64,000 bases of DNA, taken from NCBI RefSeq assembly GCF_013409255.1, contig NZ_JACCAS010000001.1, positions 310,001 to 374,000 on the forward strand, written 5' to 3'. Numbering within the stretch: the first letter of the stretch is position 1; the number at the start of each line of letters is the position of its first letter. The notes below the pieces were generated by a model. It saw only the letters and a program-made list of their open reading frames with translations. It was not told where the DNA came from and made no database searches. Below, one piece after another: positions 52,726 through 61,383 of this stretch. The position numbers and the translations under genes were made by a program. This stretch comes from Paraburkholderia bryophila (GTDB lineage: Bacteria; Pseudomonadota; Gammaproteobacteria; Burkholderiales; Burkholderiaceae).

Positions 52726-54111
52726 TCAGGGCAATGCATGCGCACGGCTGGCTTTCGCGGTGAGGTTCACCGCCGTCAGCACCAGCAGGTTCACGCCGAG
52801 ACACAACAGTCCCAGATTGAAGCCGCCGAGATCGACTTGCAGCATATACAGAATGACCGCCAGCACCTGTCCGGTCAACATGCCGCAAGCAATCGCAGCG
52901 GGCCGCACGCGCAGGCCGAACAGAATGACCATCACACCCGGAAAGAACTGTGTGACGCCGTAGTAGGTGGTGTTGATCAGCGTGAGCATCAGATTCGGCG
53001 TGGCCAGCGTCATCACGATCGACACCAGCAGATACAGCACGATCACCACTTTCGCGCCTTTCTTCTGACGCGACTCGGGCATGCCGGGCAGCAGATTGCG
53101 CGTGACGATCGGACCGATCGCGAGACAGATGCCGGCCAGCACCAGCAGCCCGGACAACGACGCGCCCGCGGCGACGAGCCCGAGCAGCCAGCCGGGCAGC
53201 AGACGGATCGCGGCGGCGAAGAACGCTTCGTTCGGCGACGCCAGTTGCAGGTTCTGGCTGATCGCATAGTAAGAGGCGACCACGAGGAACGGATACATCA
53301 GCATGTAGAGCGGCATCGCGACCTGCGTGCGGCGGATCGTGTTCGCGCTCTTCGCGGTGAAGAAGTTCTGCACCGCGAACGGCATCACGTAGAAGCCGAG
53401 CGATTGGAACAGCATGGTGCTCATGGAGAAGGTGAGCTGATGCGAGTTCATCCGGTTGCTCACATGCAGACTGGCCGCATGGAAGACGTCGGTCACGCCG
53501 GTTTCCATGGCCACGGCAACACCCGTCACGACGATCGCGGCGACCATCAGAATGTCTTTCAGCACGGCGATATAGGCCGATGCGCGCACGCCGGCAATCG
53601 CGATATAGGTGAACGCGAGCAGCGCGGCGAACAGGATCAGATACAGCGGTTTGAAGTGCCAGCCGAGGCCGTTCAACGCGGCGACGAGTCCGGTGAATTG
53701 CAACTCGCCCCACGGCAGCAGAAACACAATCGCGGAGGCGGCGACGATCAACTCCAGCGGACGGCTCTGAAAATGGCCCTTGAACAGATCGGGCAGCGTG
53801 ATCGCGTTATAGCGTTTGCCCGCCTGCCAGATTTTCGGGCCGATGAAATAGCCGACCGGATAGGCCAGCAGAATGTAGCCGAGAAACCAGACGCCGTACG
53901 TCGGGCCTTTCGCATAGATGCCGCCGGGAAAACCGACCATCGTGCCGATGCTGTAGATCTCGCCGGCGGCCAGGAAAAACACCAGGTAGGCGCCGAACTG
54001 CCGCGACGCCACGAAGAAGTCATGCACGCTTTGCGGGCCGCGTCCCTGATTGGAGCGGATCGCAAGATACAGCGAGAAAGCGATGAAACCGAGGAATACG
54101 GCGGTGGCCAT
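52726..54111 (-). CDS. Sodium:solute symporter (SSS family)
   Basis: 461 residues with about 12-13 membrane segments. SSS family features: N-terminal FFVASRQFGAYLVFFLAAGEIYSIGTMVGFPG and the PanF-like GAGASLSGLLVLAG-type core. AGGAG lies 7 nt before ATG 54111. It follows a small DUF3311 protein, the usual accessory of this symporter type, and precedes the amidohydrolase. Together they form an uptake and hydrolysis unit for a substrate I cannot name. Confidence 0.92.
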   Translation of the reverse strand: MATAVFLGFIAFSLYLAIRSNQGRGPQSVHDFFVASRQFGAYLVFFLAAGEIYSIGTMVGFPGGIYAKGPTYGVWFLGYILLAYPVGYFIGPKIWQAGKRYNAITLPDLFKGHFQSRPLELIVAASAIVFLLPWGELQFTGLVAALNGLGWHFKPLYLILFAALLAFTYIAIAGVRASAYIAVLKDILMVAAIVVTGVAVAMETGVTDVFHAASLHVSNRMNSHQLTFSMSTMLFQSLGFYVMPFAVQNFFTAKSANTIRRTQVAMPLYMLMYPFLVVASYYAISQNLQLASPNEAFFAAAIRLLPGWLLGLVAAGASLSGLLVLAGICLAIGPIVTRNLLPGMPESRQKKGAKVVIVLYLLVSIVMTLATPNLMLTLINTTYYGVTQFFPGVMVILFGLRVRPAAIACGMLTGQVLAVILYMLQVDLGGFNLGLLCLGVNLLVLTAVNLTAKASRAHALP

Positions 54112-54123
54112 CCGGACACTCCT

Positions 54124-54333
54124 TTAGCGGTTTTGCGGGTGGGACTCGTCGTGACGGCTGTCGAACACGCGCCAGCAGATCATCAGGCAGCCGGAAGTGA
54201 GAATGAACCACGCGAAGATCCACGCGTAGATGAACGGCACGCCGAACACGAAGCGGTCGACGGTTGCCACCCACGGCAGCAGGCCGATCACGCCCAGATA
54301 CGGAATGCCGAGTCCGATAAACAGTTTGAGCAC
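54124..54333 (-). CDS. DUF3311 small membrane protein
   Basis: 69 residues starting at GTG 54333 with GAGGAA upstream. Two membrane segments and the DUF3311 pattern (GIPYLGVIGLLPW, FGVPFIYAWIFAWFIL). DUF3311 proteins are encoded next to SSS-family symporters and are thought to act as their small subunit. It is the first gene of the symporter-amidohydrolase-CobW operon. Confidence 0.88.
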   Translation of the reverse strand: MLKLFIGLGIPYLGVIGLLPWVATVDRFVFGVPFIYAWIFAWFILTSGCLMICWRVFDSRHDESHPQNR

Positions 54334-54654
54334 CTTGGTTCCTCGCGGCTGAAGTCATGGATGATTAAGCGAGCCTGACCACCAGTGTTGCCGAACAAAA
54401 AAACAGAACCATAGAGCCAGTTGGCGGGACTCGTTGAGTCCAATTCAGTGTACGCCGCAGAGGTGACGAAACCCCGACGGCGCGTCATGCGCGATGCCGG
54501 ATCGCAAGCCGCGCCGTCGGCGTGCTGCACCAGGCGAAAGCCCGGCACTGGACCTACCCGTCAGATAAACCCCCTGCCTACAATTTCCGCACGGATCGCC
54601 GGGTCGGTGGCGGCATCCCATGCGTGACCGAAATTCATCCAGGAGGAGAGCTTC
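54334..54654. promoter_or_regulatory. Divergent control region with 6-bp palindrome
   Basis: Lies between the symporter operon (-) and the NTF2-like gene (+). At 54427-54441 GGACTC-GTT-GAGTCC is a perfect 6-bp inverted repeat flanked by AT-rich sequence, a plausible operator for a GntR/TetR-type regulator. A TACAAT hexamer near 54579 could be the -10 for the plus-strand gene. No protein-coding gene is supported. Confidence 0.4.
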
Positions 54655-55059
54655 ATGGCTCAAACACAAACCGCACAACCGCAAGTCACGGCCGAGACCC
54701 TCGCCGCGTTTTCCGACGCCTTCAATCGTCACGACGCGCAAGCGTTGATGGGCTTCATGACCGAAGACTGCGTATTCGACGCGGCCGGCGGCCCGGAAGT
54801 CTTCGGCACACGTTTCGTCGGCCGGGAAGCGACACGCGCGGCGTTCGAAGCGGTCTTCAAGACGTTCCCCGACGCGCACTGGGGGCAAGGGCGCCACACC
54901 GTGAACGGCGAGCGCGGCGTATCCGAATGGGTGTTCACGGGCACGCATGCGGAAGGCTGGCGCATCGAGGCGGAAGGCTGCGATCTGTTCGAGTTCCGCG
55001 ACGGGCTGATCGCGGTCAAGCGCGCCTTCCGCAAGGAACGTCCGAAGCAGAACGTTTGA
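54655..55059 (+). CDS. SnoaL/NTF2-like nuclear transport factor 2 family protein
   Basis: 134 residues with GGAGGAG upstream. An NTF2-fold protein with the typical sequence AFSDAFNRHDAQALMGFMTEDCVFDA and DLFEFRDGLIAVKRAF. This fold serves many small-molecule enzymes or binding proteins. It is 18 bp before the FAD oxidoreductase gene and probably works with it, perhaps as a substrate-binding or chaperone partner. Confidence 0.87.
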   Translation: MAQTQTAQPQVTAETLAAFSDAFNRHDAQALMGFMTEDCVFDAAGGPEVFGTRFVGREATRAAFEAVFKTFPDAHWGQGRHTVNGERGVSEWVFTGTHAEGWRIEAEGCDLFEFRDGLIAVKRAFRKERPKQNV

Positions 55060-55077
55060 TGCTCACAGGAGCCGCAG

Positions 55078-56493
55078 ATGGAGCACAGTGAAATCGAACG
55101 CGTCGCGCAGCGTCTGTCGTCGGAGCGCGAGGACGATACCCGCTACGATCCCACCTACGACCCGCTGGTGTCGCCCGGACCGGGCTGGGGCAAGCAGTAC
55201 GCGCCGACCTACTGGGTGGCGACCGCCGGCACGCCGCCCGCCGACGACGGCCCGATCACCGCCGACGTGGATGTGGACGTGGCGATTATCGGCGGCGGTT
55301 ATACGGGACTCGCGACGGCGTTGTGTCTCGCGCGCGAGCACGGCATCAAGGCGGTGGTGCTCGAAGCCAACAAGACCAGTTGGGGCTGCAGCAGCCGCAA
55401 CGGCGGGCAGGGGCAGAACGCGTCGGGACGGCTGTCGCGTTCGCAATGGATCGAGCGCTGGGGTAAAGATGTCGCGCTTAAAATGCACGACGAGATTCAG
55501 GAAGGCTTCGATAATTTCAAGTCGCTGATCGCGGAGATCGATTGCGATCCGCAACCCGGCGGCCACTTTCTGATCGCGCACCGGCCGCGCATCATGCAGA
55601 AGCTCGCTGCTGAGGCCAAGGTCTGGAAGGACGTGTTCGGCTATCCGTCGGAGCTGATCGACCGGCAGACGTTTCAGCGCGAGTTCGTGAACGACGCGGA
55701 AGCGGCCGGCGCGCTGCACGAGCCCGAGGGTATCGGCATTCATGCGCTGAAGCTCGCGTTCGGCTATCTGCGGCTCGCGCGCGAAGCGGGTGCGAAGGTG
55801 CATCCGGCGAGTCCGGTGCTCGGCTGGGAGACCATCAACGGGATTCATCATTTGCGCACGCCGGGCGGCATGGTTCGGGCGCGCGCGGTGGGTATCGCGA
55901 CCGGCGCTTATACGGCGCAAACGCTGCATGATTCGTTGCGCAGCCGCATCATGCCGATCCTGTCGAATTCGATGGTCACGCGTCCGCTCACCGCGCAGGA
56001 AATCGCCGCGTGCAATTTCCGCACGACCCAGGTGCTGACGGATACGCGCACGCTGCGCTTCTACTATCGCTTTCTGCCGGATAACCGCTTGCAGATCGGC
56101 AGCCGCTCCGCGATCACCGGCGCCGATGCGCCGAATCCGCGCCACTACGACCTGCTGGTCGAGGGTATGGTCCGCAAGTTTCCCGCGCTGCGTGGCGTCG
56201 CGATCGATTATTCGTGGTGGGGCTGGGTGGATGTCAGTCACGACATGATGCCGCGCGTGTTTCAACCGGACCCGCGAGAGACGATCTATTACGCGCTGGG
56301 TTATGGCGGCAACGGCGTGTCGTATTCGCAGCAGGCCGGGCGGCGGCTGGCCGAACGCATTGCCGGGAAGGGCGCGAAAGAGACATTGCCGATTTTCGCG
56401 TCGCCCTTGCCGGGGCATCCGTTCGCACCGTTCCGGCGGATCGGCCAGCGGGCGCTGTATCAGTTGTACTTCCGCCGCGACGAGAAGCCTTGA
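55078..56493 (+). CDS. FAD-dependent oxidoreductase (DadA/OrdL type)
   Basis: 471 residues. The dinucleotide motif VAIIGGGYTGLATALCLA (about 64-81) and the second motif SSRNGGQGQNASG identify the DAO family, close to the gamma-glutamylputrescine oxidase/sarcosine oxidase branch. It probably oxidises an amine or amino acid, with electrons to oxygen or a quinone. CTCACAGGAGC precedes ATG 55078. It follows the NTF2-like gene by 18 bp and ends 168 bp before cobS. Substrate unknown. Confidence 0.9.
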   Translation: MEHSEIERVAQRLSSEREDDTRYDPTYDPLVSPGPGWGKQYAPTYWVATAGTPPADDGPITADVDVDVAIIGGGYTGLATALCLAREHGIKAVVLEANKTSWGCSSRNGGQGQNASGRLSRSQWIERWGKDVALKMHDEIQEGFDNFKSLIAEIDCDPQPGGHFLIAHRPRIMQKLAAEAKVWKDVFGYPSELIDRQTFQREFVNDAEAAGALHEPEGIGIHALKLAFGYLRLAREAGAKVHPASPVLGWETINGIHHLRTPGGMVRARAVGIATGAYTAQTLHDSLRSRIMPILSNSMVTRPLTAQEIAACNFRTTQVLTDTRTLRFYYRFLPDNRLQIGSRSAITGADAPNPRHYDLLVEGMVRKFPALRGVAIDYSWWGWVDVSHDMMPRVFQPDPRETIYYALGYGGNGVSYSQQAGRRLAERIAGKGAKETLPIFASPLPGHPFAPFRRIGQRALYQLYFRRDEKP

Positions 56494-56661
56494 GTTGCGT
56501 GGAAATATAAAAAACGGAATGATTTGTATCGGAAAAACAAACTGCGTATGATGAACCGGCGAGGCCGCGCCATGCTTTCCCGTGTGCGCGGCCCTTGTCG
56601 TGAGGCAAGCCTGGCACAGACCAAACGCGGGCCTGGCAGGCGACGCACAGAGGAGAACGCA

Positions 56662-57639
56662 GTGACCGATATCTCGACAGCCCGACCCGACCGCATGATT
56701 TCGGTGCGCACGGTGTTCGGCATCGATTCAGGCTTGATGGTGCCGGCCTTCAGCGAACGCGACGACCACGTGCCGGAAATCGACGAGGTGTACCGCTTCA
56801 ATCCCGAGGTGACGCTGGCGATTCTCGCCGGCTTCATGCGCGAGCGTCGGGTGATGGTGCAGGGCTTGCACGGCACCGGTAAATCCACGCACATCGAACA
56901 GGTCGCCGCGCGGTTGAACTGGCCGTGCGTGCGCGTGAATCTCGACGGCCATATCAGTCGCCTCGATCTGGTCGGCAAAGACACGATCGTCGTGCGCGAC
57001 GATCTGCAGGTGACCGAGTTTCAGGAAGGCATCGTGCCATGGGCGTTGCAGCGTCCCATGGCGCTGATCTTCGACGAATACGACGCGGGCCGTCCGGACG
57101 TGATGTTCGTGATCCAGCGCATTCTGGAACGCGACGGTAAGTTCACGCTGCTCGATCAGAATCGCGTGATTCATCCGCATCCTTTTTTCCGGCTTTTTGC
57201 TACGACTAATACGGTTGGGCTCGGCAATCTGAACGGCTTGTATCACGGCACGCAGTTGCTGAATCACGCGCAGATGGACCGCTGGAATGTGGTGGCCACA
57301 CTCAATTACCTGCCGCGCGAAGAAGAGGCGAGCATCGTGCAGGCGCGCGTGCCGGAGCTGGCCGATGAGGCCGGCAGACGGCTGATCGAATCGATGATCA
57401 GCGTCGCCGATCTGACGCGCAAGGGCTTCGCCACCGGCGATCTGTCGACGCTGATGTCGCCGCGCACGGTGATCGACTGGGCAGAAAACTGCCAGATTTT
57501 CCGCGACCCGGCGCTGGCGTTTCGTCTCACGTTCGTCAACAAGTGCGACGAGGCCGAACGGGCGATTGTTGCTGAGTATTTTCAGCGCTGCTTCGATCGC
57601 GAACTGGATAGCGAGGTTCGTTCGACGGAGGCGCAATGA
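56662..57639 (+). CDS. cobS: Cobaltochelatase AAA+ subunit CobS
   Basis: 325 residues from GTG 56662 with GAGGAGAACGCA upstream. Very similar to alphaproteobacterial CobS in length and sequence: N-terminal MISVRTVFGIDSGLMVPAF, Walker A near residue 70 (GLHGTGKSTHIEQVAARLNW), Walker B MALIFDEYDAG, and FATTNTVGLG. With CobT it forms the ATPase part that inserts cobalt into hydrogenobyrinate diamide in aerobic B12 synthesis; the catalytic CobN is not in the window. Overlaps cobT by ATGA. Confidence 0.92.
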   Translation: MTDISTARPDRMISVRTVFGIDSGLMVPAFSERDDHVPEIDEVYRFNPEVTLAILAGFMRERRVMVQGLHGTGKSTHIEQVAARLNWPCVRVNLDGHISRLDLVGKDTIVVRDDLQVTEFQEGIVPWALQRPMALIFDEYDAGRPDVMFVIQRILERDGKFTLLDQNRVIHPHPFFRLFATTNTVGLGNLNGLYHGTQLLNHAQMDRWNVVATLNYLPREEEASIVQARVPELADEAGRRLIESMISVADLTRKGFATGDLSTLMSPRTVIDWAENCQIFRDPALAFRLTFVNKCDEAERAIVAEYFQRCFDRELDSEVRSTEAQ

Positions 57640-59360
57640 CCCCCGCCGAGCGGCAGGCGGCACGCCGCGCGGAGCAGCGGCAGAATCTGTGCGCGGCAGC
57701 CGCGCGTGCGTTCACCGGCGACGCGCAATTGCATTACCGCGCCGGCCGGTTGTGCCGTGGGTTGCGTCCGTTGCCGTTGCACGCGCCGCATCTGCGCACC
57801 GATCCGCAAGTGGACGATCTGGCCTCGCTGCGCGGCGCTGCGGATGGCGCGGCGTTGCGGCTCACTCACTCCGACGCGACGCTGCACGCGAGCTTGTGCC
57901 CCACGGAGCCGGTCGAGCGCCTGCTGTTCGAACTGTTCGAGCAACTGCGTTGCGAAGCGCTGGCGCCGGTTGCGATGCCGGGGCTTGTGCACAATCTGCG
58001 GCATCGCTTCGAAACGTGGTCGCGCGCGTTCTGTCGCGCGGGATTGGCGGATGGGCACCTTGGGATTCTCCTTTATACGGTTGCGCAGATCGTCTGGTCG
58101 CGCCTGTCGGGTTGGCCCGTGCTGGAGGAAAGCGAAGGCCTGATCGAAGCGACGCGCGCCGCTATCACGCCGACGTTAGGTGTGCCGCTTGCAGCATTGC
58201 GGCGGCATCGCGCGGAGCAGAGTGTGTTCGCGCTTCATGCGCTCGACCTGGCTCGTTTGGTCGGCGTGATGATGCGCGACGCGCGCGGGGAGTCTGCCGA
58301 AGAGGACGCAGAAGCGCTCGAAGATGACGAAGCCGTGCGCGTGATGTTCGCGCTATGGTTCGATTCCGATGCCGGCGAGCAGGTCGATATGGGACTCGCG
58401 GCTACCGGCGACAGCCGTGTGCTGAGAGAGGCCGACCAGCGTTATCAGGCCTACACGACGCGCTATGACCGCGAGCTTGTGCCGGCCACGGGAATCCGCC
58501 GCGAATTGCTCGCGCAATACCGCGACCAGCTCGACCAACGGATTGCCGCGCAACGCATCAATGTGCCCCGGCTCGCGTATGCGCTGAAGGCGGCGCTTGC
58601 CGTGCCGCGTCGTGACGGCTGGTCGTTTGGCGAAGAGCAGGGGCGTGTGGACGGTCGCCGTCTCGCGCAACTCGTCAGTTCGCCGGGTGAGCGGCGTCTG
58701 TTTCTGCTCGATCGTTACCGGCCGGTGGCCGATTGCGTGGTGAGTTTTCTGATCGACTGTTCGGGGTCGATGCGGGTGCATATCGAACAGGTCGCGGTGC
58801 TGGTGGACGTGCTCATCCGTGCGCTCGATCAGGCAGGTGTCGCGACTGAAGTGCTCGGTTTCAGCACCGGCGCGTGGAACGGCGGGCGAGCGAGGTTGGA
58901 CTGGCTGGCTGGTGGGCGACCACAGCATCCGGGCCGTCTGAACGAAATCGCTCATCTCGTGTTCAAGGACGCCGCGACGAGTTGGCGGCGCGCGCGCACG
59001 AATCTCGCCGCGTTGTTCAAGGCCGATCTGTTTCGTGAAGGCGTGGACGGGGAAGCGGTCGATTGGGCGTGCACGCGCTTGCGTGCGCGCGCGGAGCCTC
59101 GGCGGATTTTGATCGTGATTTCGGACGGTAGTCCGATGGATAGCGCTACCGCGCAGGTGAACGACGCGTATTACCTCGACAATCATCTGAAGCAGGTGGT
59201 CGCGCGTAATGAAGCGGCGCGCGATGTCGAAGTGCTGGGGCTTGGGGTAGGGCTCGATTTGAGTCCGTATTACCGCCGCTGTCTCGCGGTTGATCTGTCG
59301 ACGGCGCCGGATATGGCGTTGTTTGGTGAAGTGGTGAGCTGGATTGGCGCGCGGCGGTAG
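57636..59360 (+). CDS. cobT: Cobaltochelatase subunit CobT
   Basis: 574 residues. The N-terminal domain is followed by a short acidic stretch (ESAEEDAEALEDDEAVR), shorter than in typical CobT, and a C-terminal von Willebrand A domain with the MIDAS motif DCSGSM (about 373-378), matching TNL and SDGSPMDS positions. It is the structural partner of CobS in the chelatase. ATG 57636 overlaps the cobS stop. Without cobN in this window the pair is physically separate from the catalytic subunit. Confidence 0.9.
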   Translation: MTPAERQAARRAEQRQNLCAAAARAFTGDAQLHYRAGRLCRGLRPLPLHAPHLRTDPQVDDLASLRGAADGAALRLTHSDATLHASLCPTEPVERLLFELFEQLRCEALAPVAMPGLVHNLRHRFETWSRAFCRAGLADGHLGILLYTVAQIVWSRLSGWPVLEESEGLIEATRAAITPTLGVPLAALRRHRAEQSVFALHALDLARLVGVMMRDARGESAEEDAEALEDDEAVRVMFALWFDSDAGEQVDMGLAATGDSRVLREADQRYQAYTTRYDRELVPATGIRRELLAQYRDQLDQRIAAQRINVPRLAYALKAALAVPRRDGWSFGEEQGRVDGRRLAQLVSSPGERRLFLLDRYRPVADCVVSFLIDCSGSMRVHIEQVAVLVDVLIRALDQAGVATEVLGFSTGAWNGGRARLDWLAGGRPQHPGRLNEIAHLVFKDAATSWRRARTNLAALFKADLFREGVDGEAVDWACTRLRARAEPRRILIVISDGSPMDSATAQVNDAYYLDNHLKQVVARNEAARDVEVLGLGVGLDLSPYYRRCLAVDLSTAPDMALFGEVVSWIGARR

Positions 59361-59462
59361 GGGGCTTGGGCGGTGCGGCTGGTCGTGCGGATGGATGTGA
59401 GGCCGCAGCGATCACGTCGCGTCTTCGCTACCGATCTGGTTGCGAATTCAACGTACGGGAAA

Positions 59463-59888
59463 CTATTCGCGTCTAAGACGGAGAATCGCCCTTCCTATCG
59501 GATTGCCTGGCACTAACGGATTCGGCATCCAGGCCGTACCGACTTCAAGCGTGTCTCCATCGAGCTTGTAGAAGCGTTCCTGCTCAGTGCCGTTCCAGGC
59601 TTCGTTCCAGCACGAGTCGATCTTCACGATGAACCTGTCGCCCTCTATCCGATACCGTCCTGTATAGGCCATCACGGTACGGAAAAGTGCCACTATTTTC
59701 TCATCTGTATTGCCTGGCTCGCGTGCCTTTGCGGTGACTAACACCATCATCCGCCCGTCAGCGCTGAACATAAGGTACCCATTGGGGTCGGCGCCCCACG
59801 GTTGAGTACGCTCCTTTGAATCCTGAAGCTCGGTTTCAAAAGAAACCAATCGCCAGTTACCGTGGAGCTTGGTGTCGTGCTCGGACAT
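59463..59888 (-). CDS. Lipocalin-like domain protein
   Basis: 141 residues with GGAAGGAAT before ATG 59888. Starts LHGNWRLVSFETEL and contains YLMFSADGRMMVLVTA and YTGRYRIEGDRFIVKID, the pattern of the small lipocalin-like (DUF1348/lipocalin_5-type) proteins. No signal peptide. Ligand and role unknown. It is in a region of slightly lower GC than the rest of the window. Confidence 0.78.
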   Translation of the reverse strand: MSEHDTKLHGNWRLVSFETELQDSKERTQPWGADPNGYLMFSADGRMMVLVTAKAREPGNTDEKIVALFRTVMAYTGRYRIEGDRFIVKIDSCWNEAWNGTEQERFYKLDGDTLEVGTAWMPNPLVPGNPIGRAILRLRRE

Positions 59889-60050
59889 ATTCCTTCCTGT
59901 AGTCGTTCGCCTGAATGTACCCGCCTGTCGAATGGTGGGTAAGTTGCCATGCAAATGGCAATAACACCATCGAATTTGCGGGATGTGCCACGGACCGCTC
60001 ATGGCCCGGTACTGTCGGCTATGAACGAACGCTCTCCTTGTGAACGGCGG

Positions 60051-60716
60051 TCATATCCGATGCCAGACGCCGGAGCTCCCCCGACGGTGACTGTCCAGCA
60101 GATGCGTGTCGACAATCCCCGTAGCTTCCATGAGCGCGTACATCGTCGTAGGGCCGACGAACGAAAAACCTTTTTCACGAAGCGCCTTGCTCAGTGCGAC
60201 CGACTCCTCGGACACTGTCGGAATTTCGTCGATCGTTTGGGGACGAGGCGTACTCGCAGGTTGAAATGACCAGATGAACTTGACGAGGCCGCCTTCCTGA
60301 CGAAGTCCGATCGTCGCGACTGCGTTTTTGATCGTCGCAAGTATCTTGGCGCGATTACGAATGATTCTGGAATCGGTGAGAAGGCGTTCCACTTGCGTGT
60401 CATCGAACAGCGCTACTGTGTCGGGATCGAAATCGCAGAATACCGTGCGAAATGCATCCCTCTTCCTGAGGATCGTCGCCCACGACAACCCCGACTGAAA
60501 CGCCTCCAGAGAAAGTCGCTCGAACAATCCTCTTTCATCCCGTACAGGCATTCCCCATTCGGTGTCGTAATAGGCGCGCAGCATAGTGTCGACCGCGGCC
60601 CATGGAGGTCGGGCCAGTCCGTCATCGCCGATGACGACAGCTCGCGTTTCAGGGGCGCTTGAATGGTCTGCTTCCTTCCGCGACGTTTTGCGAGCCGATT
60701 TCGTTTTCGTGTCCAA
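60051..60716 (-). CDS. tag: DNA-3-methyladenine glycosylase I (Tag family) without zinc site
   Basis: 221 residues from a TTG start at 60716. Tag motifs: YYDTEWGMPVRDERGLFE, LEAFQSGLSWATILRKRDAF (retaining the catalytic Glu), RIIRNRAKI and LREKGFSFVGPTTMY. It removes 3-methyladenine from alkylated DNA. The four zinc ligands of E. coli Tag (Cys4, His17, His175, Cys179) are mostly lost: the N-terminal Cys is Pro, His17 is Tyr, and the last Cys is Ser, with only one His retained. A basic N-terminal extension of about 37 residues is present. The start codon is uncertain. Confidence 0.85.
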   Translation of the reverse strand: MDTKTKSARKTSRKEADHSSAPETRAVVIGDDGLARPPWAAVDTMLRAYYDTEWGMPVRDERGLFERLSLEAFQSGLSWATILRKRDAFRTVFCDFDPDTVALFDDTQVERLLTDSRIIRNRAKILATIKNAVATIGLRQEGGLVKFIWSFQPASTPRPQTIDEIPTVSEESVALSKALREKGFSFVGPTTMYALMEATGIVDTHLLDSHRRGSSGVWHRI

Positions 60717-60793
60717 TTCAATCCCGTTCCTGAGTTTCCCTCGCTTATTTTAACGTCCGACGCGATCGGATCGGGACGACCCGAAGCGTCCAG

Positions 60794-61108
60794 TTAGTCG
60801 TCCCACGCCTCATGTTCAGGTCGCATGCACTTCTCAACCCATTCTTGAATATCCGCGTAGAACTTAGTGATCGGCCAAGGATGTCGTTCTGTGGTCTTAG
60901 CCCAAGTTAGGTGAACGACCGCAACTCGGCCGGTCCCATCCAGTATTTCGAATAACGCGTCATCGCCTTGGCCACGTCCGATCAGTCGCGTGGACAACCG
61001 AAATAACTGATGTTCGGGTCCAACTTCCAATCCAGGCTGGTGCGCGAACACCTCGCGGAATTTTTCGTTTTCGCCTTCCGTAGACAGCCAAGGCTTCAGC
61101 CATTCCAT
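60794..61108 (-). CDS. Conserved hypothetical protein
   Basis: 104 residues, acidic/aromatic, no signal peptide or membrane span. Contains a LFEILDGTGRVAVVHLTWAK core followed by HPWPITKFYADIQEWVEKCM. I recall similar small orphan proteins in many Proteobacteria but no function. Read from ATG 61108 with a weak ribosome site. Lies between tag and the propeller gene on the same strand. Confidence 0.65.
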   Translation of the reverse strand: MEWLKPWLSTEGENEKFREVFAHQPGLEVGPEHQLFRLSTRLIGRGQGDDALFEILDGTGRVAVVHLTWAKTTERHPWPITKFYADIQEWVEKCMRPEHEAWDD

Positions 61109-61383
61109 CGTGAGATGCCAATTTTCAGTCGACCGTAGTTCTGTCCCGGCCTAAATACGGATCGTGTGCCCGAGGTAAGCTTGTCAACGATTACGGAATG
61201 TCTGTCGAAACGCCAATTCTGGCCGGCTACTGTCCCATGGGATCGGGCGGACGCAGCTTCAACCTGGACAGGCCGCGATCGGCAGCACGCGATCCTGAAC
61301 AGACCTTCAGATTTACCCAAAGCGGCCGTTCGACGCTAGACGTCCAGGTTCAATCGGATTATTTGCCACCGGCTTCGTCCGTG

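Noticed and set aside
52706..53713. Upstream extension of the amidohydrolase frame to 888 codons
   Set aside because: It runs through the symporter gene in another frame; the hydrolase begins at ATG 52705.
56494..56661. Cobalamin riboswitch upstream of cobS
   Set aside because: The 168-bp leader shows no B12-box-like element or the expected stem pattern.
61096..61320. 74-codon minus-strand frame before the conserved hypothetical gene
   Set aside because: Composition is not protein-like and it overlaps the start of the 61108 gene without a ribosome site.
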